Positions 8,470-18,257 are shown, numbered from the stretch's first letter. The stretch: DNA of 64,000 nucleotides from Paraplanobispora takensis (GCF_016863195.1 NZ_BOOK01000005.1:186001-250000); one strand, 5' to 3'. The notes: generated by a model not told the origin, from the sequence alone. Numbers and translations are program-made.

Positions 8470-9621
8470 TCAGTCGAACGGCGACCACGCCCGCTCCAGC
8501 GCCCTGGGCAGCCCCCAGTGTCCCAGCGGGGTGAGAATCTCGTTCCTGTCGACGATGCCCAGCGACGCCCACAGCGGCGTGACCGAGCCGAACAGCATCT
8601 CGGCGGCCTCCAGGTCCTCCGGGTCGTCCAGGTCGACGTCGATGTCGTCGGACTCGGCGATCAGCCGGGCGATGCGCTCGGGCGAGGCCAGCACGCCGGG
8701 GCCCCGCCTGGCCAGGGCGGCCACCACCGCCAGCCAGTCCGCGTAGTGGATGGCGCACAGCGCCGCCAGCGCCGTGTCCTCGTGGCCCAGCTCGCCCTCC
8801 AGGTCGGTGAACCCCTCCACCGTGTCGCCCTCCTCGGGGAGGTCGGAGATCGGCCCGGCGATGCCCGCCGTGACGGTGAGCCAGAGCTCCTCGTCGTCCT
8901 CGGGCAGTTCCTCGCCCTCCTCGAACCCGGCGCACGCCCGCAGCACGTTGCCCGGATACCCCGGACCGGCCAGCACCTCGCGCAGCCGTACGCACGCCCT
9001 GTGCAGCTCCGAGGCGGGCCGTACGGGCTCGGGCAGCTCCGTCAGGATGCGCCGCAGCTCGCCGAGCGCGAAGGCCTCCTCCTCGTCCCGGGCGGCGAAC
9101 ATCTCCTCGTCCTGCTCCTCGCCCACCACGACCGAGGGGATCCGCCCGTCGGGCAGCGGGCTGTTGAGCCAGTGCTCCTGCAGGTCCTCGTAGGCCTCGC
9201 GGGCGCCGTCGTCCTTGCGCGCGAGCGCGTCCGGGTCGATCACTCCCTCGGCGACCCGCTCCTCCAGGTGGACGACCAGCCGGCGGTACATCTCCTCGGC
9301 GACCGGGCCCCGCTCGTCCTCCTCGGGCCAGACGAAGAAGCTCCTGGTCAGCAGGAGGGGTTCGGTCCCCGTGGACTCCAGCCAGCGTTGCACGTCGCCC
9401 ACCGTGGCGTTGCCCGACTCGATCGCGCCGAGCGTCGCCTTGACGGAGTCCCAGAAGGCCGGGGACATCGGGTTGCCCGCCGCCAGCAGCGCCCTGCGCA
9501 GGTCGGGGACGGCCACCAGGGCGACCCCCGAGGGCACCGCGAGAAGCGCGCGAACCACGTCACGCCGGGTCAGTTCGGCGGCCGGGCGACCGGCGTGCGC
9601 GCAGACAAAGTCGAGATCCAC
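8470..9621 (-). CDS. Hypothetical acidic protein
   Basis: The roughly 383-residue protein is soluble and strongly acidic in its centre (runs such as EEQDEEMF, GEELPEDDEELW and DDIDVDLDDPEDLE). It has no signal peptide or known motif that I recognise. The start is inferred at GTG 9621 (VDLDFVCAHAGRP); the frame stays open to 9729 but the extra residues look non-coding. The Shine-Dalgarno evidence is weak. It is divergent from the alpha/beta hydrolase, with about 120 bp between. The C-terminal region (LGIVDRNEILTPLGHWGL) reads like a regulatory or winged-helix segment, but I would not assign a function. Confidence 0.55.
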   Translation of the reverse strand: MDLDFVCAHAGRPAAELTRRDVVRALLAVPSGVALVAVPDLRRALLAAGNPMSPAFWDSVKATLGAIESGNATVGDVQRWLESTGTEPLLLTRSFFVWPEEDERGPVAEEMYRRLVVHLEERVAEGVIDPDALARKDDGAREAYEDLQEHWLNSPLPDGRIPSVVVGEEQDEEMFAARDEEEAFALGELRRILTELPEPVRPASELHRACVRLREVLAGPGYPGNVLRACAGFEEGEELPEDDEELWLTVTAGIAGPISDLPEEGDTVEGFTDLEGELGHEDTALAALCAIHYADWLAVVAALARRGPGVLASPERIARLIAESDDIDVDLDDPEDLEAAEMLFGSVTPLWASLGIVDRNEILTPLGHWGLPRALERAWSPFD

Positions 9622-9743
9622 GCTCCGTGAGCCTACGCCCCTCCAGGACCTCGCGGGAGCCGGGAACGCCGGGAGGAATGACAGGGGACACCGCCCAAGA
9701 AAAAGGGAAAAACCTCCATGGACGGGCAACGGGGAGGTCGGCC

Positions 9744-10610
9744 TTGACGGCTCTGGTGAGAACTCCGGACGGGAGAACGCTCGCGGTCGACCAGAGCGGC
9801 TCCCCCGGCGGGAGGCCCGTCTTCCTGCTGCACGGCACGCCGGGCAGCCGGGTCGGGCCCCTCCCCCGCCCCACGCTCCTGTACCGCATGGGCATCCGCC
9901 TGATCACCTACGACCGCCCCGGATACGGCCTGTCCGACCGGCTGGCCGGCCGGAGCGTCGCCGACGTGGCGGCCGACGTGGCCGCGATAGCCGACTTCCT
10001 GGACGTCGCGCGCTTCGCGGTGATCGGCCGCTCGGGCGGCGCCCCGCACGCGCTGGCCTGCGCCGCCCTGCTGCCGGACCGCACCACCCGGCTGGCCGCC
10101 CTGGTCCCGCTGGCGCCCCGCGGCGCCGAGGGGCTCGACTGGTTCGAGGGCATGTCCCCCTCCAACGTGGTCGAGTACACCGCGGCGGCGCGCGGGCCCG
10201 GCCCGCTCACCGCGCTGCTGACCTCCGTCGCCGACCAGGTCAGGGCCGATCCGACCCGCCTGGTCCCGGCGCTCGACGCCGAGCTGCCCGAGCCCGACCG
10301 GCACGTCGTGGCCGACTTCGGGATCAGGAGGATGCTGGCCGGGACCTTCGCCGAGGCGCTGCGGCACTCCGCGGCCGGGTGGGTGGACGACGCTCTGGCC
10401 TTCAGCGCGCCGTGGGGCTTCGACCCCGCGGCCATCGGGGTGCCGACCCTGCTGTGGCACGGCGACGAGGACGTCTTCTCCCCCGCCGGCCACGCGCGCT
10501 GGCTCGGGCGGCGCATCCCCGGCGCCACGGTGGTCATCGAGGAGGGCGCCGCCCACTTCGGCTCGCTGCGCGTCCTGCCCGACGTCCTGGCCTGGCTGGC
10601 CGCCGGATGA
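9744..10610 (+). CDS. Alpha/beta hydrolase
   Basis: The 288-residue protein has the alpha/beta-hydrolase core: the oxyanion strand VFLLHGTPGS, then YDRPGYGLSD, the nucleophile elbow IGRSGGAPHA (Ser), the acid strand PTLLWHGDEDVFSP, and a late histidine in EEGAAHFGSL. The substrate cannot be told; relatives hydrolyse esters, lactones or haloacids. I place the start at TTG 9744 because GGGGAGG lies 6 bases upstream; the open frame begins at 9627 but those residues have no ribosome site. The gene converges on fxsT with a single base between the two stop codons and no room for a terminator. Confidence 0.85.
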   Translation: MTALVRTPDGRTLAVDQSGSPGGRPVFLLHGTPGSRVGPLPRPTLLYRMGIRLITYDRPGYGLSDRLAGRSVADVAADVAAIADFLDVARFAVIGRSGGAPHALACAALLPDRTTRLAALVPLAPRGAEGLDWFEGMSPSNVVEYTAAARGPGPLTALLTSVADQVRADPTRLVPALDAELPEPDRHVVADFGIRRMLAGTFAEALRHSAAGWVDDALAFSAPWGFDPAAIGVPTLLWHGDEDVFSPAGHARWLGRRIPGATVVIEEGAAHFGSLRVLPDVLAWLAAG

Positions 10611-10611
10611 G

Positions 10612-13600
10612 TCAGAACGGCTGGGGTTCGAGGTCGCGGTTGATCCGCCGCCACTGCCGCAGGTAGGTCAGCGTGGGGTGCTCCTCGCCCAGGACGCGGG
10701 CCTTGTCCGCCAGCACCCGTTCCCTGAGCCGCTCCGCCTGGGCGCCCCGATCCGTCGTGTGGAGGGTGACGGCCAGGTTGGCCTCGCAGGCGAGCGTGTC
10801 GGGGTGCGCGGGGCCGAGCGCGTCCCGCAGCGTGTCGAGCGTGCCGCGCTCCAGCGCCTCGGCCTCCTGCGGCCTTCCCGCGTCGGCCAGGCAGTTGGCC
10901 AGGTTGACGGCGGCGGACAGGACGAAGGGGTGCCGCTCGCCGAGCGCGGCGCGCAGCCCGTCGAGCACCTCCCGCGCCTGGGCCGCCGCGGTGACCACGT
11001 CCCCGGTGCCGCGCAGGTAGATGGCGAGGTTGTTGCGGGCGATCAGGGTGACCGGATGGCTCTCTCCCAGGCTCTGCCGGTAGATGTCCACGATGCCCGC
11101 CGCGCGGTCGCGCGCGGCGACCTTGTCGTCCAGCGCCGACTCGCAGCAGGCCAGCTCCAGCGTCGCGGCCAGGGCGTCGGGGGTCCGCGGGTAGCGCTGC
11201 CGATAGCGTTCCTCGGTCTCCTTCGCCAGCTGCCAGGCCTCCTGCTGGTCCCCCGCCCGGCGCAGGGAGACCGCCAGGCTCTTGGCCGCCCGGAGGGTGT
11301 CGACGAAGTTCTCGCCGAGGGTCTCGCGGTAGCTCTGGAAGGTCGTCCGCAGGATGTCGGCCGACTCCCGGTAGATCCCGATCTCCCGCAGGTCGCGGGC
11401 GAGCTGGGTGGCGGAGAAGAGCGTGTAGGGGTGAGTGGGGCCGAGCACGTGGTTGCGCCGGCGCAGGGTGTCCTCGTCGAGCTCGCGGGCGTTGTGGCTG
11501 TCGCCGACGAGGCGGTAGGCCAGGGCCAGGTTGTTGGCGGCGGCCAGGGTCCTGGGATGGTCCTCGCCGTACAGCGTCTTCCACTGCTCGAAGGTCGCCT
11601 TGTCCATCTCCAGCGACCTGCCGTACTCCCCCAGCCCGCGCAGGTCGGCCGCCAGGCCGCCGGAGGTCATGAGCGTGTGCGGATGCCGCTCGCCCACCAC
11701 CGCGCGCTGCATGTCCCGCACCCACTCGTTCAGCTCCCGGGCCTCCTGGTACCTGCCCTGGGACCGCTTGACGTTGGCCACGTTGAACAGCAGGTGCAGG
11801 CGCTGGCGGTCCTCGACCCCGAACTTCTCCTCCCAGTAACCGGCCAGCTCGTCCCCCAGCGCGAGCGCGGTGTCGAAGTCCCCGCGCTTCCACAGGTAGC
11901 GCACCCGGTCGGTGAGCAGCTGGCGGGTCTCCTCCTCGGTGCACTCGGTGGCCCGGGAGGGCTGCAGGTGCTGCCAGATGAGGTCGTAGCGCGTCCAGTT
12001 CTCCGGGTCGTCCACCTCGCCCTGGCGCGGCCTGGCGCCGACCAGGATGCGGTGCACCTCGTGGCAGGCCTGCTCCTGCTCGTGCTCGCTCATCTGACTG
12101 CGGATGACGGCCTGGACCAGGCGGTGCACCTGGATGGTGTTGTTGCCCTGGTCCACCTTCGCCAGCGCGAACCTGCCGATCTCCTGGATGACCCGGCCCA
12201 GCACCATCTTCTCGCGCAGCATCTCGTCGTACGGCAGCAGCGAACCGATCATCTCGTCGCTGTAGAGCAGGGACATCGAGATCGGCTCCGGGGCGAAGAA
12301 CGCGCACAGCTGCAGCAGCCGCACCGAGGCCGGGGAGCTGTCGCGCAGCTGGGCCAGCGACAGGTTCCAGGTGACCGCCACCGGGTGCGGATAGTCGGCG
12401 GGCTGCCCCAGGGACAGCACCCGGGCGGTCTCCGACCCCAGCTGCTCCACGAAGGTGGCGGCGGGCATGCCCGTCTCGGCGAGCCAGGCGGCCGCCTGCT
12501 CCACCGCGATGGGCAGGTGGCCCAGGGCCGCGGCCACCTCCAGCGCGTCCCGGGCCGCCAGACCGGGGACCCGGCGGCTCAGGTGCTCCAGGCTCTCCTC
12601 CTGGCTGAAGACGTCGACCTCCAGGGGAGCGGCGACGCTCGACCACGCCTGGTTGCGCGAGGTGATCACCACGTGGCCGGTCCCGCCGGGGAAGAAGTCC
12701 CGCAGCTCGTCGGGGTCCCCGGCGTTGTCGAAGACCAGCAGCCAGCGGGAGTGCGGGGCGCCCAGCCGCAGCGCCTCGCGCACCGCCTCCACGACCTCGG
12801 CGATGCTCTCCCCGACGCGGATCCTCAGCTCCCGGGCCAGCTTCTCGAACGCCGCGTTGATGCGCTCGCGGTTCTCGGAGGGCACCCACCAGATCAGGTC
12901 GTAGTCCGCCTTGAAGCGGTGGGCGTACTCCAGGGCGACCTGCGTCTTGCCCACGCCGCCCAGGCCGTACAGCGCCTGCGGCAGCACGACCGCCGCGCTG
13001 CCGCCCACGAGCTGGTGGCGCAACGTCTCCAGTACGGCGCCGCGGCCGGTGAAGGCGGCGTTCCTGGTGGGGACGTTCCAGACCTGCGGGACGCTTCCCG
13101 GGAAACGCGCGCCCACGGCCGACAGGTCCGCCGCCGCGATCTCGTCGGCCACGCCCATGGCCCTCAGCAGCGTCTCCGCGGCCGGGCGCTCCTGCAGCCG
13201 GGTCAGGTCGGTCAGGGCCCGGTCGCCGTAGGGGGACGGGAAGCGCGACTCCGAGATCCGCACCGCGACCAGCTCGCTCTGCCCCGCCGCCTCGGCGGCC
13301 GTCAGGCGCGACCACACCTCCGGCGCCCGCGGGGCGTTCAGGTAGGCGGCGGAGAGCACGGCCAGCGTCCTGGGCGCCTCCCCCTCGCCGTCCTCCTCGC
13401 CGCCCGCGTCGACGCCGCGCAGCGCGACCCGGTGTCCCCGGCGGTCGAGCACGGCCGCGATCCAGTCGGCCCACATCCGGTCCTCGCGGGCGTAGCTGAT
13501 GCGCACGTCGATCTGGGGGGCGGGGTGCCGTCGCACGAACTTCTCCAGGTACCGCAGCCGTACGGGCTCCTCCAGGCGGGGGAAGGAGGTCACCTCGCCC

Positions 13601-14499
13601 TCGGTGACCACCGCGGTGAGCCGCTCGAAGGCCGCCAGCAGGGAGCCCGGCCGGGCCGGGTCGTCGCCGAACGTGGCGAGGATCTCCTCGAAGGCGTAGA
13701 AGGGGGTGTAGGGGATCTCGACGCCGCCCCAGTACTGGTCGGCCTCCTGCGGCGTCATGCCGGTGGGGAAGCCCTCGAACTTCCGCCGGGCCAGGGCGCG
13801 CCCGGCGTCGCACCGTTCCTTCTCCCCGGTGTCGATGCGCATCGGGACCGGCAGGATGCGGATGCCGCGGTCGCCGTAGCGCTCGCCGATGTCCCTGGCC
13901 ATCTGCGAGGCGCCGTCGATGCCCTGGTTGGCCAGGGTGAAGCAGTCGACGAGGACGTCCGGCAGGTGGACGGTGCAGATCCCCGCGATGTCGCTGGCGC
14001 CGGTGCGGCTGTCGATGAGGGTGTAGTCGTAGCACGCCTTCATGTCGGCGCGCAGCGCGTCGAAGAACTGGCCCCCGCCCTGCCGGTCGTAGAAGTTGTC
14101 CCAGTTGAAGCCGGAGGCCGGGGAGGAGTAGTCGCGGTTGGCCCGGCCGGGCGCCAGGAAGTCCAGAGTCCCCCCGCCGGGGAACTCCCAGTCCAGGGAG
14201 ATGGCGTGCTTCTCCGCCCTGGCGTACTTGGTGTGCCAGTCGCCGGGCCGGGGCTCGTTGCGCATCACCGCCCACTGGTAGTCGGAGATCAGGTCGATGA
14301 CCCCGGCCGCGGTGGTGGCCGTCCCTGGCGCCAGGAACGGGGCGAAGAACTTGTGCAGGCCGGGCGACTCCAGGTCCCAGTCGACCACGAGCACCCGCCT
14401 GCCCGCGCTGGCGAGGATCCAGGCCGTGTTGGCCAGCGCCATGGTGCGTCCGGTGCCGCCCTTGTACGAGTAGAAGGTGACGACCTTTCCTTCGCTCAT
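10612..14499 (-). CDS. fxsT: FxsT: FxSxx-COOH system NB-ARC/TPR protein with ParA-like and TIR-like domains
   Basis: The 1295-residue protein starts at ATG 14499, two bases after the fxsC stop. Domains in order: a MinD/ParA-like P-loop (YSYKGGTGRT, residues 10-19, then VLVVDWDLESPG); a TIR-like segment near residues 330-450 (DVRISYAREDRMWADWIAAV); an NB-ARC/STAND ATPase with Walker A LYGLGGVGKTQVALEY near residue 513; and a long run of tetratricopeptide repeats of the (A)xGExHPxTLxxxxNLA type from about 870 to 1290. This fits the FxSxx-COOH system TPR protein FxsT. STAND proteins usually sense a signal and oligomerise. Its role with the peptide product is not established, and the cell compartment is cytosolic by inference. 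Confidence 0.88.
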   Translation of the reverse strand: MSEGKVVTFYSYKGGTGRTMALANTAWILASAGRRVLVVDWDLESPGLHKFFAPFLAPGTATTAAGVIDLISDYQWAVMRNEPRPGDWHTKYARAEKHAISLDWEFPGGGTLDFLAPGRANRDYSSPASGFNWDNFYDRQGGGQFFDALRADMKACYDYTLIDSRTGASDIAGICTVHLPDVLVDCFTLANQGIDGASQMARDIGERYGDRGIRILPVPMRIDTGEKERCDAGRALARRKFEGFPTGMTPQEADQYWGGVEIPYTPFYAFEEILATFGDDPARPGSLLAAFERLTAVVTEGEVTSFPRLEEPVRLRYLEKFVRRHPAPQIDVRISYAREDRMWADWIAAVLDRRGHRVALRGVDAGGEEDGEGEAPRTLAVLSAAYLNAPRAPEVWSRLTAAEAAGQSELVAVRISESRFPSPYGDRALTDLTRLQERPAAETLLRAMGVADEIAAADLSAVGARFPGSVPQVWNVPTRNAAFTGRGAVLETLRHQLVGGSAAVVLPQALYGLGGVGKTQVALEYAHRFKADYDLIWWVPSENRERINAAFEKLARELRIRVGESIAEVVEAVREALRLGAPHSRWLLVFDNAGDPDELRDFFPGGTGHVVITSRNQAWSSVAAPLEVDVFSQEESLEHLSRRVPGLAARDALEVAAALGHLPIAVEQAAAWLAETGMPAATFVEQLGSETARVLSLGQPADYPHPVAVTWNLSLAQLRDSSPASVRLLQLCAFFAPEPISMSLLYSDEMIGSLLPYDEMLREKMVLGRVIQEIGRFALAKVDQGNNTIQVHRLVQAVIRSQMSEHEQEQACHEVHRILVGARPRQGEVDDPENWTRYDLIWQHLQPSRATECTEEETRQLLTDRVRYLWKRGDFDTALALGDELAGYWEEKFGVEDRQRLHLLFNVANVKRSQGRYQEARELNEWVRDMQRAVVGERHPHTLMTSGGLAADLRGLGEYGRSLEMDKATFEQWKTLYGEDHPRTLAAANNLALAYRLVGDSHNARELDEDTLRRRNHVLGPTHPYTLFSATQLARDLREIGIYRESADILRTTFQSYRETLGENFVDTLRAAKSLAVSLRRAGDQQEAWQLAKETEERYRQRYPRTPDALAATLELACCESALDDKVAARDRAAGIVDIYRQSLGESHPVTLIARNNLAIYLRGTGDVVTAAAQAREVLDGLRAALGERHPFVLSAAVNLANCLADAGRPQEAEALERGTLDTLRDALGPAHPDTLACEANLAVTLHTTDRGAQAERLRERVLADKARVLGEEHPTLTYLRQWRRINRDLEPQPF

Positions 14500-14501
14500 G
14501 G

Positions 14502-15731
14502 TCACTCCTCGGGCCGGGTCAGCTTGGGACGGTCGATCTTCTCCCCCTCGGGGGGATAGGCGGGGGCCCGGTTCAGGTACCGCTGCTCCGCCCTGCGCAG
14601 GACGTCGGGCAACATGTTGCGGAAGTCGTCGAACCCGGGGACGTACGGCCTGGACTCCGGCTCGGCGAGCTTGGCGCCCAGGGCCGCCCGCAGGTCGTGC
14701 CTGAGCCGTTCCTGGTGCCGCACCGTCTGGGGGTCGTCCAGGTTCCACGGGACCATGACCGTCACCCAGGGCCGTCCCGGCCGGTCCACCGGGCGCAGCG
14801 CCCGCCTGCCCTCCTCTCCGGAGGCCGCCCACGGGTCCACCAGGACGACTCCGGGGGCGTGGGAGTCATCGGCCTCGAGCATCCCCGTGTGCTCGCCCAG
14901 CGAGCCGATCTCCGGCAGGAACCCCCGCGAACGCGCCACCTCGGCGACGCAGTCGGCCAGCGGTCTCCTGTCGCCGCCGGTGCGGTAGGGGTCCCACTCG
15001 GAGGCCGTCTCGCCGTAGTAGGCGGGGTCGCGCCCCTCGGGCAGCGACCCGGTGCCGGGCGCGACCACCGTCACCGTGATCGGCCGCTCGGGGACGCTGT
15101 CGGTGAACACGCTCTTGGCCGTGGTGAAGTTCGAGATGTTCCCCCGGGGCATGGGGGTGTTCTCGGCCACCTCGATGATCCGCCGTCCCAGCTCGTGCAC
15201 GGCGTTCTGGTAGTGCCTGCGGTACTTCTGGAGCTTCATGATCCCGTAGAAGCCCTGGTCCGCGTAGTGCTGACCGAGGTCGGTGTGGTTGAACTGGATG
15301 TCCCGGGCGACCTGGGGCATCGCCTCCAGCCTGACCGGGGTCCACAGGGCGGGGATGATCGCCTCGGGCATCGCCCCGCCCGCGGCGACGTGGTCGCCGG
15401 CACGATCGACGAAGCAGGCCCACTCCTTGCCGCAGGACTCGCTCTCGAAGTAGCGGGGTGAGTACAGGGGGACGAACACCCGGCAGGTGGACAGCTGCTC
15501 GGACAGGGCGCGCGGCCAGTTCTCTCCCGTCCGCAGGCCCCGGTCCATGTATCCGGCCGAGCCGGCGGGCACGTTGGTGTGGTGGAGGATGTAGTCGCAC
15601 AGCGCGCGGAAGAGTCTTTCCACCCACTGGTTGGGATCGCCGGAACCCGTGCCGTCGAGTGAGGGGACATGGGCATAGCTGAGGAAGAAATACGGTCCTT
15701 GATAACCCCCCGAAGAGTGCGGCGCAGCCAT
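14502..15731 (-). CDS. fxsC: FxsC: TIR-like protein of the FxSxx-COOH system
   Basis: The 409-residue protein begins with GPYFFLSYAHVPS and continues with LCDYILHHTNV, GYMDRGLRTGENWP, CRVFVPLYSPRYFESESCGKEW and EAIIPALWTPVR, the pattern of TIR-like domains annotated as FxsC. The C-terminal half is less conserved and includes a second alpha/beta stretch (VVLVDPWAASGEEGRRAL). TIR domains either mediate assembly or cleave NAD; I cannot confirm a catalytic Glu here. The gene lies 94 bp after fxsB and its stop is 2 bases before fxsT, so translation of the two is likely coupled. The start ATG 15731 is preceded by GGGG-rich sequence. Confidence 0.87.
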   Translation of the reverse strand: MAAPHSSGGYQGPYFFLSYAHVPSLDGTGSGDPNQWVERLFRALCDYILHHTNVPAGSAGYMDRGLRTGENWPRALSEQLSTCRVFVPLYSPRYFESESCGKEWACFVDRAGDHVAAGGAMPEAIIPALWTPVRLEAMPQVARDIQFNHTDLGQHYADQGFYGIMKLQKYRRHYQNAVHELGRRIIEVAENTPMPRGNISNFTTAKSVFTDSVPERPITVTVVAPGTGSLPEGRDPAYYGETASEWDPYRTGGDRRPLADCVAEVARSRGFLPEIGSLGEHTGMLEADDSHAPGVVLVDPWAASGEEGRRALRPVDRPGRPWVTVMVPWNLDDPQTVRHQERLRHDLRAALGAKLAEPESRPYVPGFDDFRNMLPDVLRRAEQRYLNRAPAYPPEGEKIDRPKLTRPEE

Positions 15732-15825
15732 CCGCCCCCCTTCCCCGGTGAATACTCACTATAGGAACGGGGCGTATATCGGAAAAGTGGCGGTGCTCTG
15801 ATTCCGGCTGTTTCCGGGAAGGAAA

Positions 15826-18243
15826 TCAGACCTGCGGGGAAACCGCGGCCGTCCACCGCTCCCGGTGGACGCGCGCCGAGCGGGCGGCCTCGGCCTCGGC
15901 CGCCTCGGAGACGGGCTCGTCCAGCCACGCCGCGACCGAGCGCCGCATCTCCGTCACGAACCTGCCGCCCAGCGGGGTCAGGGCGCCCGAGGCGGCGAGC
16001 GTCTCGATCGCCTCGGCCGTGTCCCGCCGCCAGCGGGCGAACTGCGCCTCCGCCCGCCCGGGGCCGGCGTGGCGGCGCACCCTCCAGAAGTCCGTCACCG
16101 CGATGTGGGCGTAGGTCCCCTGCAGCAGGCCCTCCAGCGGCCGGGGGTCGTCGCGCCAGGGCGCGTAGAACAGGCGGGTGTCCCCCTCGTCGTACAGGTC
16201 GAGGATGTCCAGCACGGCGCCCAGCTTGACGTGCTGGAACTCGTGGACGACGAGCAGCGCGAGCGTGGCGGGGTCGTCGGGCAGGGCCGCCGCGACGGCG
16301 CCGAAGGCGTGCCTGGCGGTCGAGCTCACCTCCCGCCCCCCGGGCGCCGGGGCCAGCGGCGTCAGGACGGACAGCCCCGCGCGCAGACCCGGCGCGTAGG
16401 CGGGCAGCTCGGACTCGATCAACGCCCAGGCCTCCGCGAAGGCGCGCTGCCAGGCCGACGCCCGGTCGCCGGTGAGACGCCCGGCCGCCGGCCACTGGTG
16501 GCAGTCCCTGAACGGGTCGGTGTCCTCCAGCGCGACGGAGAGGCCGCCCGCCGACAGCCGCCTGACCGGGTGCCAGCCCGGCCACTCGCCGCAGGCGCGG
16601 GGATCCAGGTCCGCCCCGCCGTCCAGCGCGATCCGGCCCCCGGACACCTCCAGCCGTGCCGTACGGCCCGCGGGGTGCGCGGCGGGGCCCGTCTCCGGGC
16701 GCGCCGTACGGCCCGCGCCGGCGGGGTCCACCTCCAGGGCGCCGAGGGAGGGCAGGTGGACCGCGCCGCCGAGCACCCGGACGTCGAGCGCGGCGGTGAC
16801 GCCCGCCCGGACCGCCGCGGCGGCGGCGACGTTGGCCAGGTGCCCCGCGTGCCGGCCGTCGCGCAGGCACTCGGCCGCCCAGACCCGTACGTAGGGGTGG
16901 GCGAGAACGGCCTCGACCGCGCCGGGATGCGTGCCGTCCAGGCCGGTGATCAGCTCCCAGGCCCGCCTCACCATCGGACCGGCGCCCTCTCCGCCGTCCG
17001 GGCCGAGCTCCGCGTTGACCGCCGCCAGCAGGGCCCGCCGCAGGCTGCGCTGCGACTCGGCCAGATGCCCCACCTCGTCCCCGCCGCCGAAGCCGGAGGC
17101 CAGGGCGCCCAGGGCCGCCGACGGCAGGGCGTGGGTCGGCTCCGGCGTCCTGGCGCGGATGTGGGTGATCAGCTTGAGCAGGTCGGCGCAGTACACGCTG
17201 GGGTTGGCGAACCCCGAGCCGCGCCGGTGGCGGTGGGCGTACAGCCCGCCCCCGCAGCTGTCGACCACCGGGCAGGCGCGGCACTGCCCGCACAGGCCCG
17301 CAAGGCCCTGCTGACGGGCCAGCACGCCGGTGTGCCGGGCCACCTCGTCCAGGGTGTCGCGCAGCACGTGCAGGCCGGTGGCCGGCGCCCCGTCGAAGGC
17401 CGTCTTGAGCGAGTCGGCCTGCTCGTAGCTCCCGTCGGTCTCGATGACGACCAGATCGGAGGGCTGCAGGCCGAGCGACTCGGTGAGACTGGACCCGCCC
17501 CGGCTGGTGGAGAGGATCGACTCGAACATCCGCACCGGCGGGGCGCCGCCGTCGGCGGCCCAGATCTCGAAGATCTCGATCAGCCAGTCGGCGTAGGCGG
17601 TCGGCGCCGGGCGCGGCGGCGGGGTGTCCCAGGTGGCGTGCGGCAGCAGGAAGTCGATGCGGGGCGGCTCCAGCGCGGTCAGCGCGCGGTAGACCGCGAC
17701 GGGGTCGTTGGCCACGTCGACCGTGCACAGCAGCCCGGCGTACAGCTGCGGCCGGGCGCGCAGCAGCTCGACCGCGCGCAGCACCAGGTCGTGGCTGCTG
17801 CGCCCGTCGGCGAAGCGCCGGTGGCGGTCGTTGGCGGCCCGGTCACCGTCGAGCGAGACGCCCACCTTGACACCGTGGGCGGCGAACACCTCGCAGAACC
17901 GCTCGTCCAGCAGCACGCCGTTGGTGTGGACGCGCAGGTCGAGCGCGCAGATCCCGTCCAGGTGGCCGCGCAGTTCGGCGGCGACGCGCTCCAGCCGGTC
18001 GGGCCCGGCCAGCAGCGGCTCGCCGCCGTGCAGCACCACGTGCACCCGGTCCAGGGCGTGCGCCTTGACGTGCTCGGCGATGCGCATGGCCGTCCAGGAG
18101 ACGGTCTCATCGGAGATCACCTTGGGCCGGGTGCGCCAGCTCTGGTCGGCGTGCTCGTAGACGTAGCAGTGGTCGCACGCCAGGTCGCACCGGCTGTGCA
18201 CCTTGAGGACGAACTGCCGCAACGGCGTCGAGGGCCTGCTCAC
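15826..18243 (-). CDS. fxsB: FxsB: radical SAM/SPASM peptide-modifying enzyme with C-terminal HExxH domain
   Basis: The 805-residue protein has the radical SAM motif CDLACDHC (Cys19, Cys23, Cys26) for the SAM-binding Fe4S4 cluster, and a SPASM region near residues 310-345 (LCGQCRACPVVDSCGGG, then a late Cys) for auxiliary clusters. A C-terminal domain holds VVHEFQHVKLG near residue 664, the HExxH domain annotated as a putative peptide-modification or protease module. FxsB-type enzymes act on FxsA-type precursors, and related enzymes were shown to join an aromatic side chain to the beta-carbon of a residue two positions later (three-residue cyclophane). The start GTG 18243 is 14 bases after the fxsA stop, with GGGGG upstream. 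Confidence 0.93.
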   Translation of the reverse strand: MSRPSTPLRQFVLKVHSRCDLACDHCYVYEHADQSWRTRPKVISDETVSWTAMRIAEHVKAHALDRVHVVLHGGEPLLAGPDRLERVAAELRGHLDGICALDLRVHTNGVLLDERFCEVFAAHGVKVGVSLDGDRAANDRHRRFADGRSSHDLVLRAVELLRARPQLYAGLLCTVDVANDPVAVYRALTALEPPRIDFLLPHATWDTPPPRPAPTAYADWLIEIFEIWAADGGAPPVRMFESILSTSRGGSSLTESLGLQPSDLVVIETDGSYEQADSLKTAFDGAPATGLHVLRDTLDEVARHTGVLARQQGLAGLCGQCRACPVVDSCGGGLYAHRHRRGSGFANPSVYCADLLKLITHIRARTPEPTHALPSAALGALASGFGGGDEVGHLAESQRSLRRALLAAVNAELGPDGGEGAGPMVRRAWELITGLDGTHPGAVEAVLAHPYVRVWAAECLRDGRHAGHLANVAAAAAVRAGVTAALDVRVLGGAVHLPSLGALEVDPAGAGRTARPETGPAAHPAGRTARLEVSGGRIALDGGADLDPRACGEWPGWHPVRRLSAGGLSVALEDTDPFRDCHQWPAAGRLTGDRASAWQRAFAEAWALIESELPAYAPGLRAGLSVLTPLAPAPGGREVSSTARHAFGAVAAALPDDPATLALLVVHEFQHVKLGAVLDILDLYDEGDTRLFYAPWRDDPRPLEGLLQGTYAHIAVTDFWRVRRHAGPGRAEAQFARWRRDTAEAIETLAASGALTPLGGRFVTEMRRSVAAWLDEPVSEAAEAEAARSARVHRERWTAAVSPQV

Positions 18244-18257
18244 AGCGGCCCCCTGGA

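Noticed and set aside
10678-14559. 1293-residue open frame on the plus strand opposite fxsT
   Set aside because: It is antisense to fxsT, has no domains, is rich in Arg, Gly and Ala, and has no start with a ribosome site. Long antisense frames are usual at this GC content.
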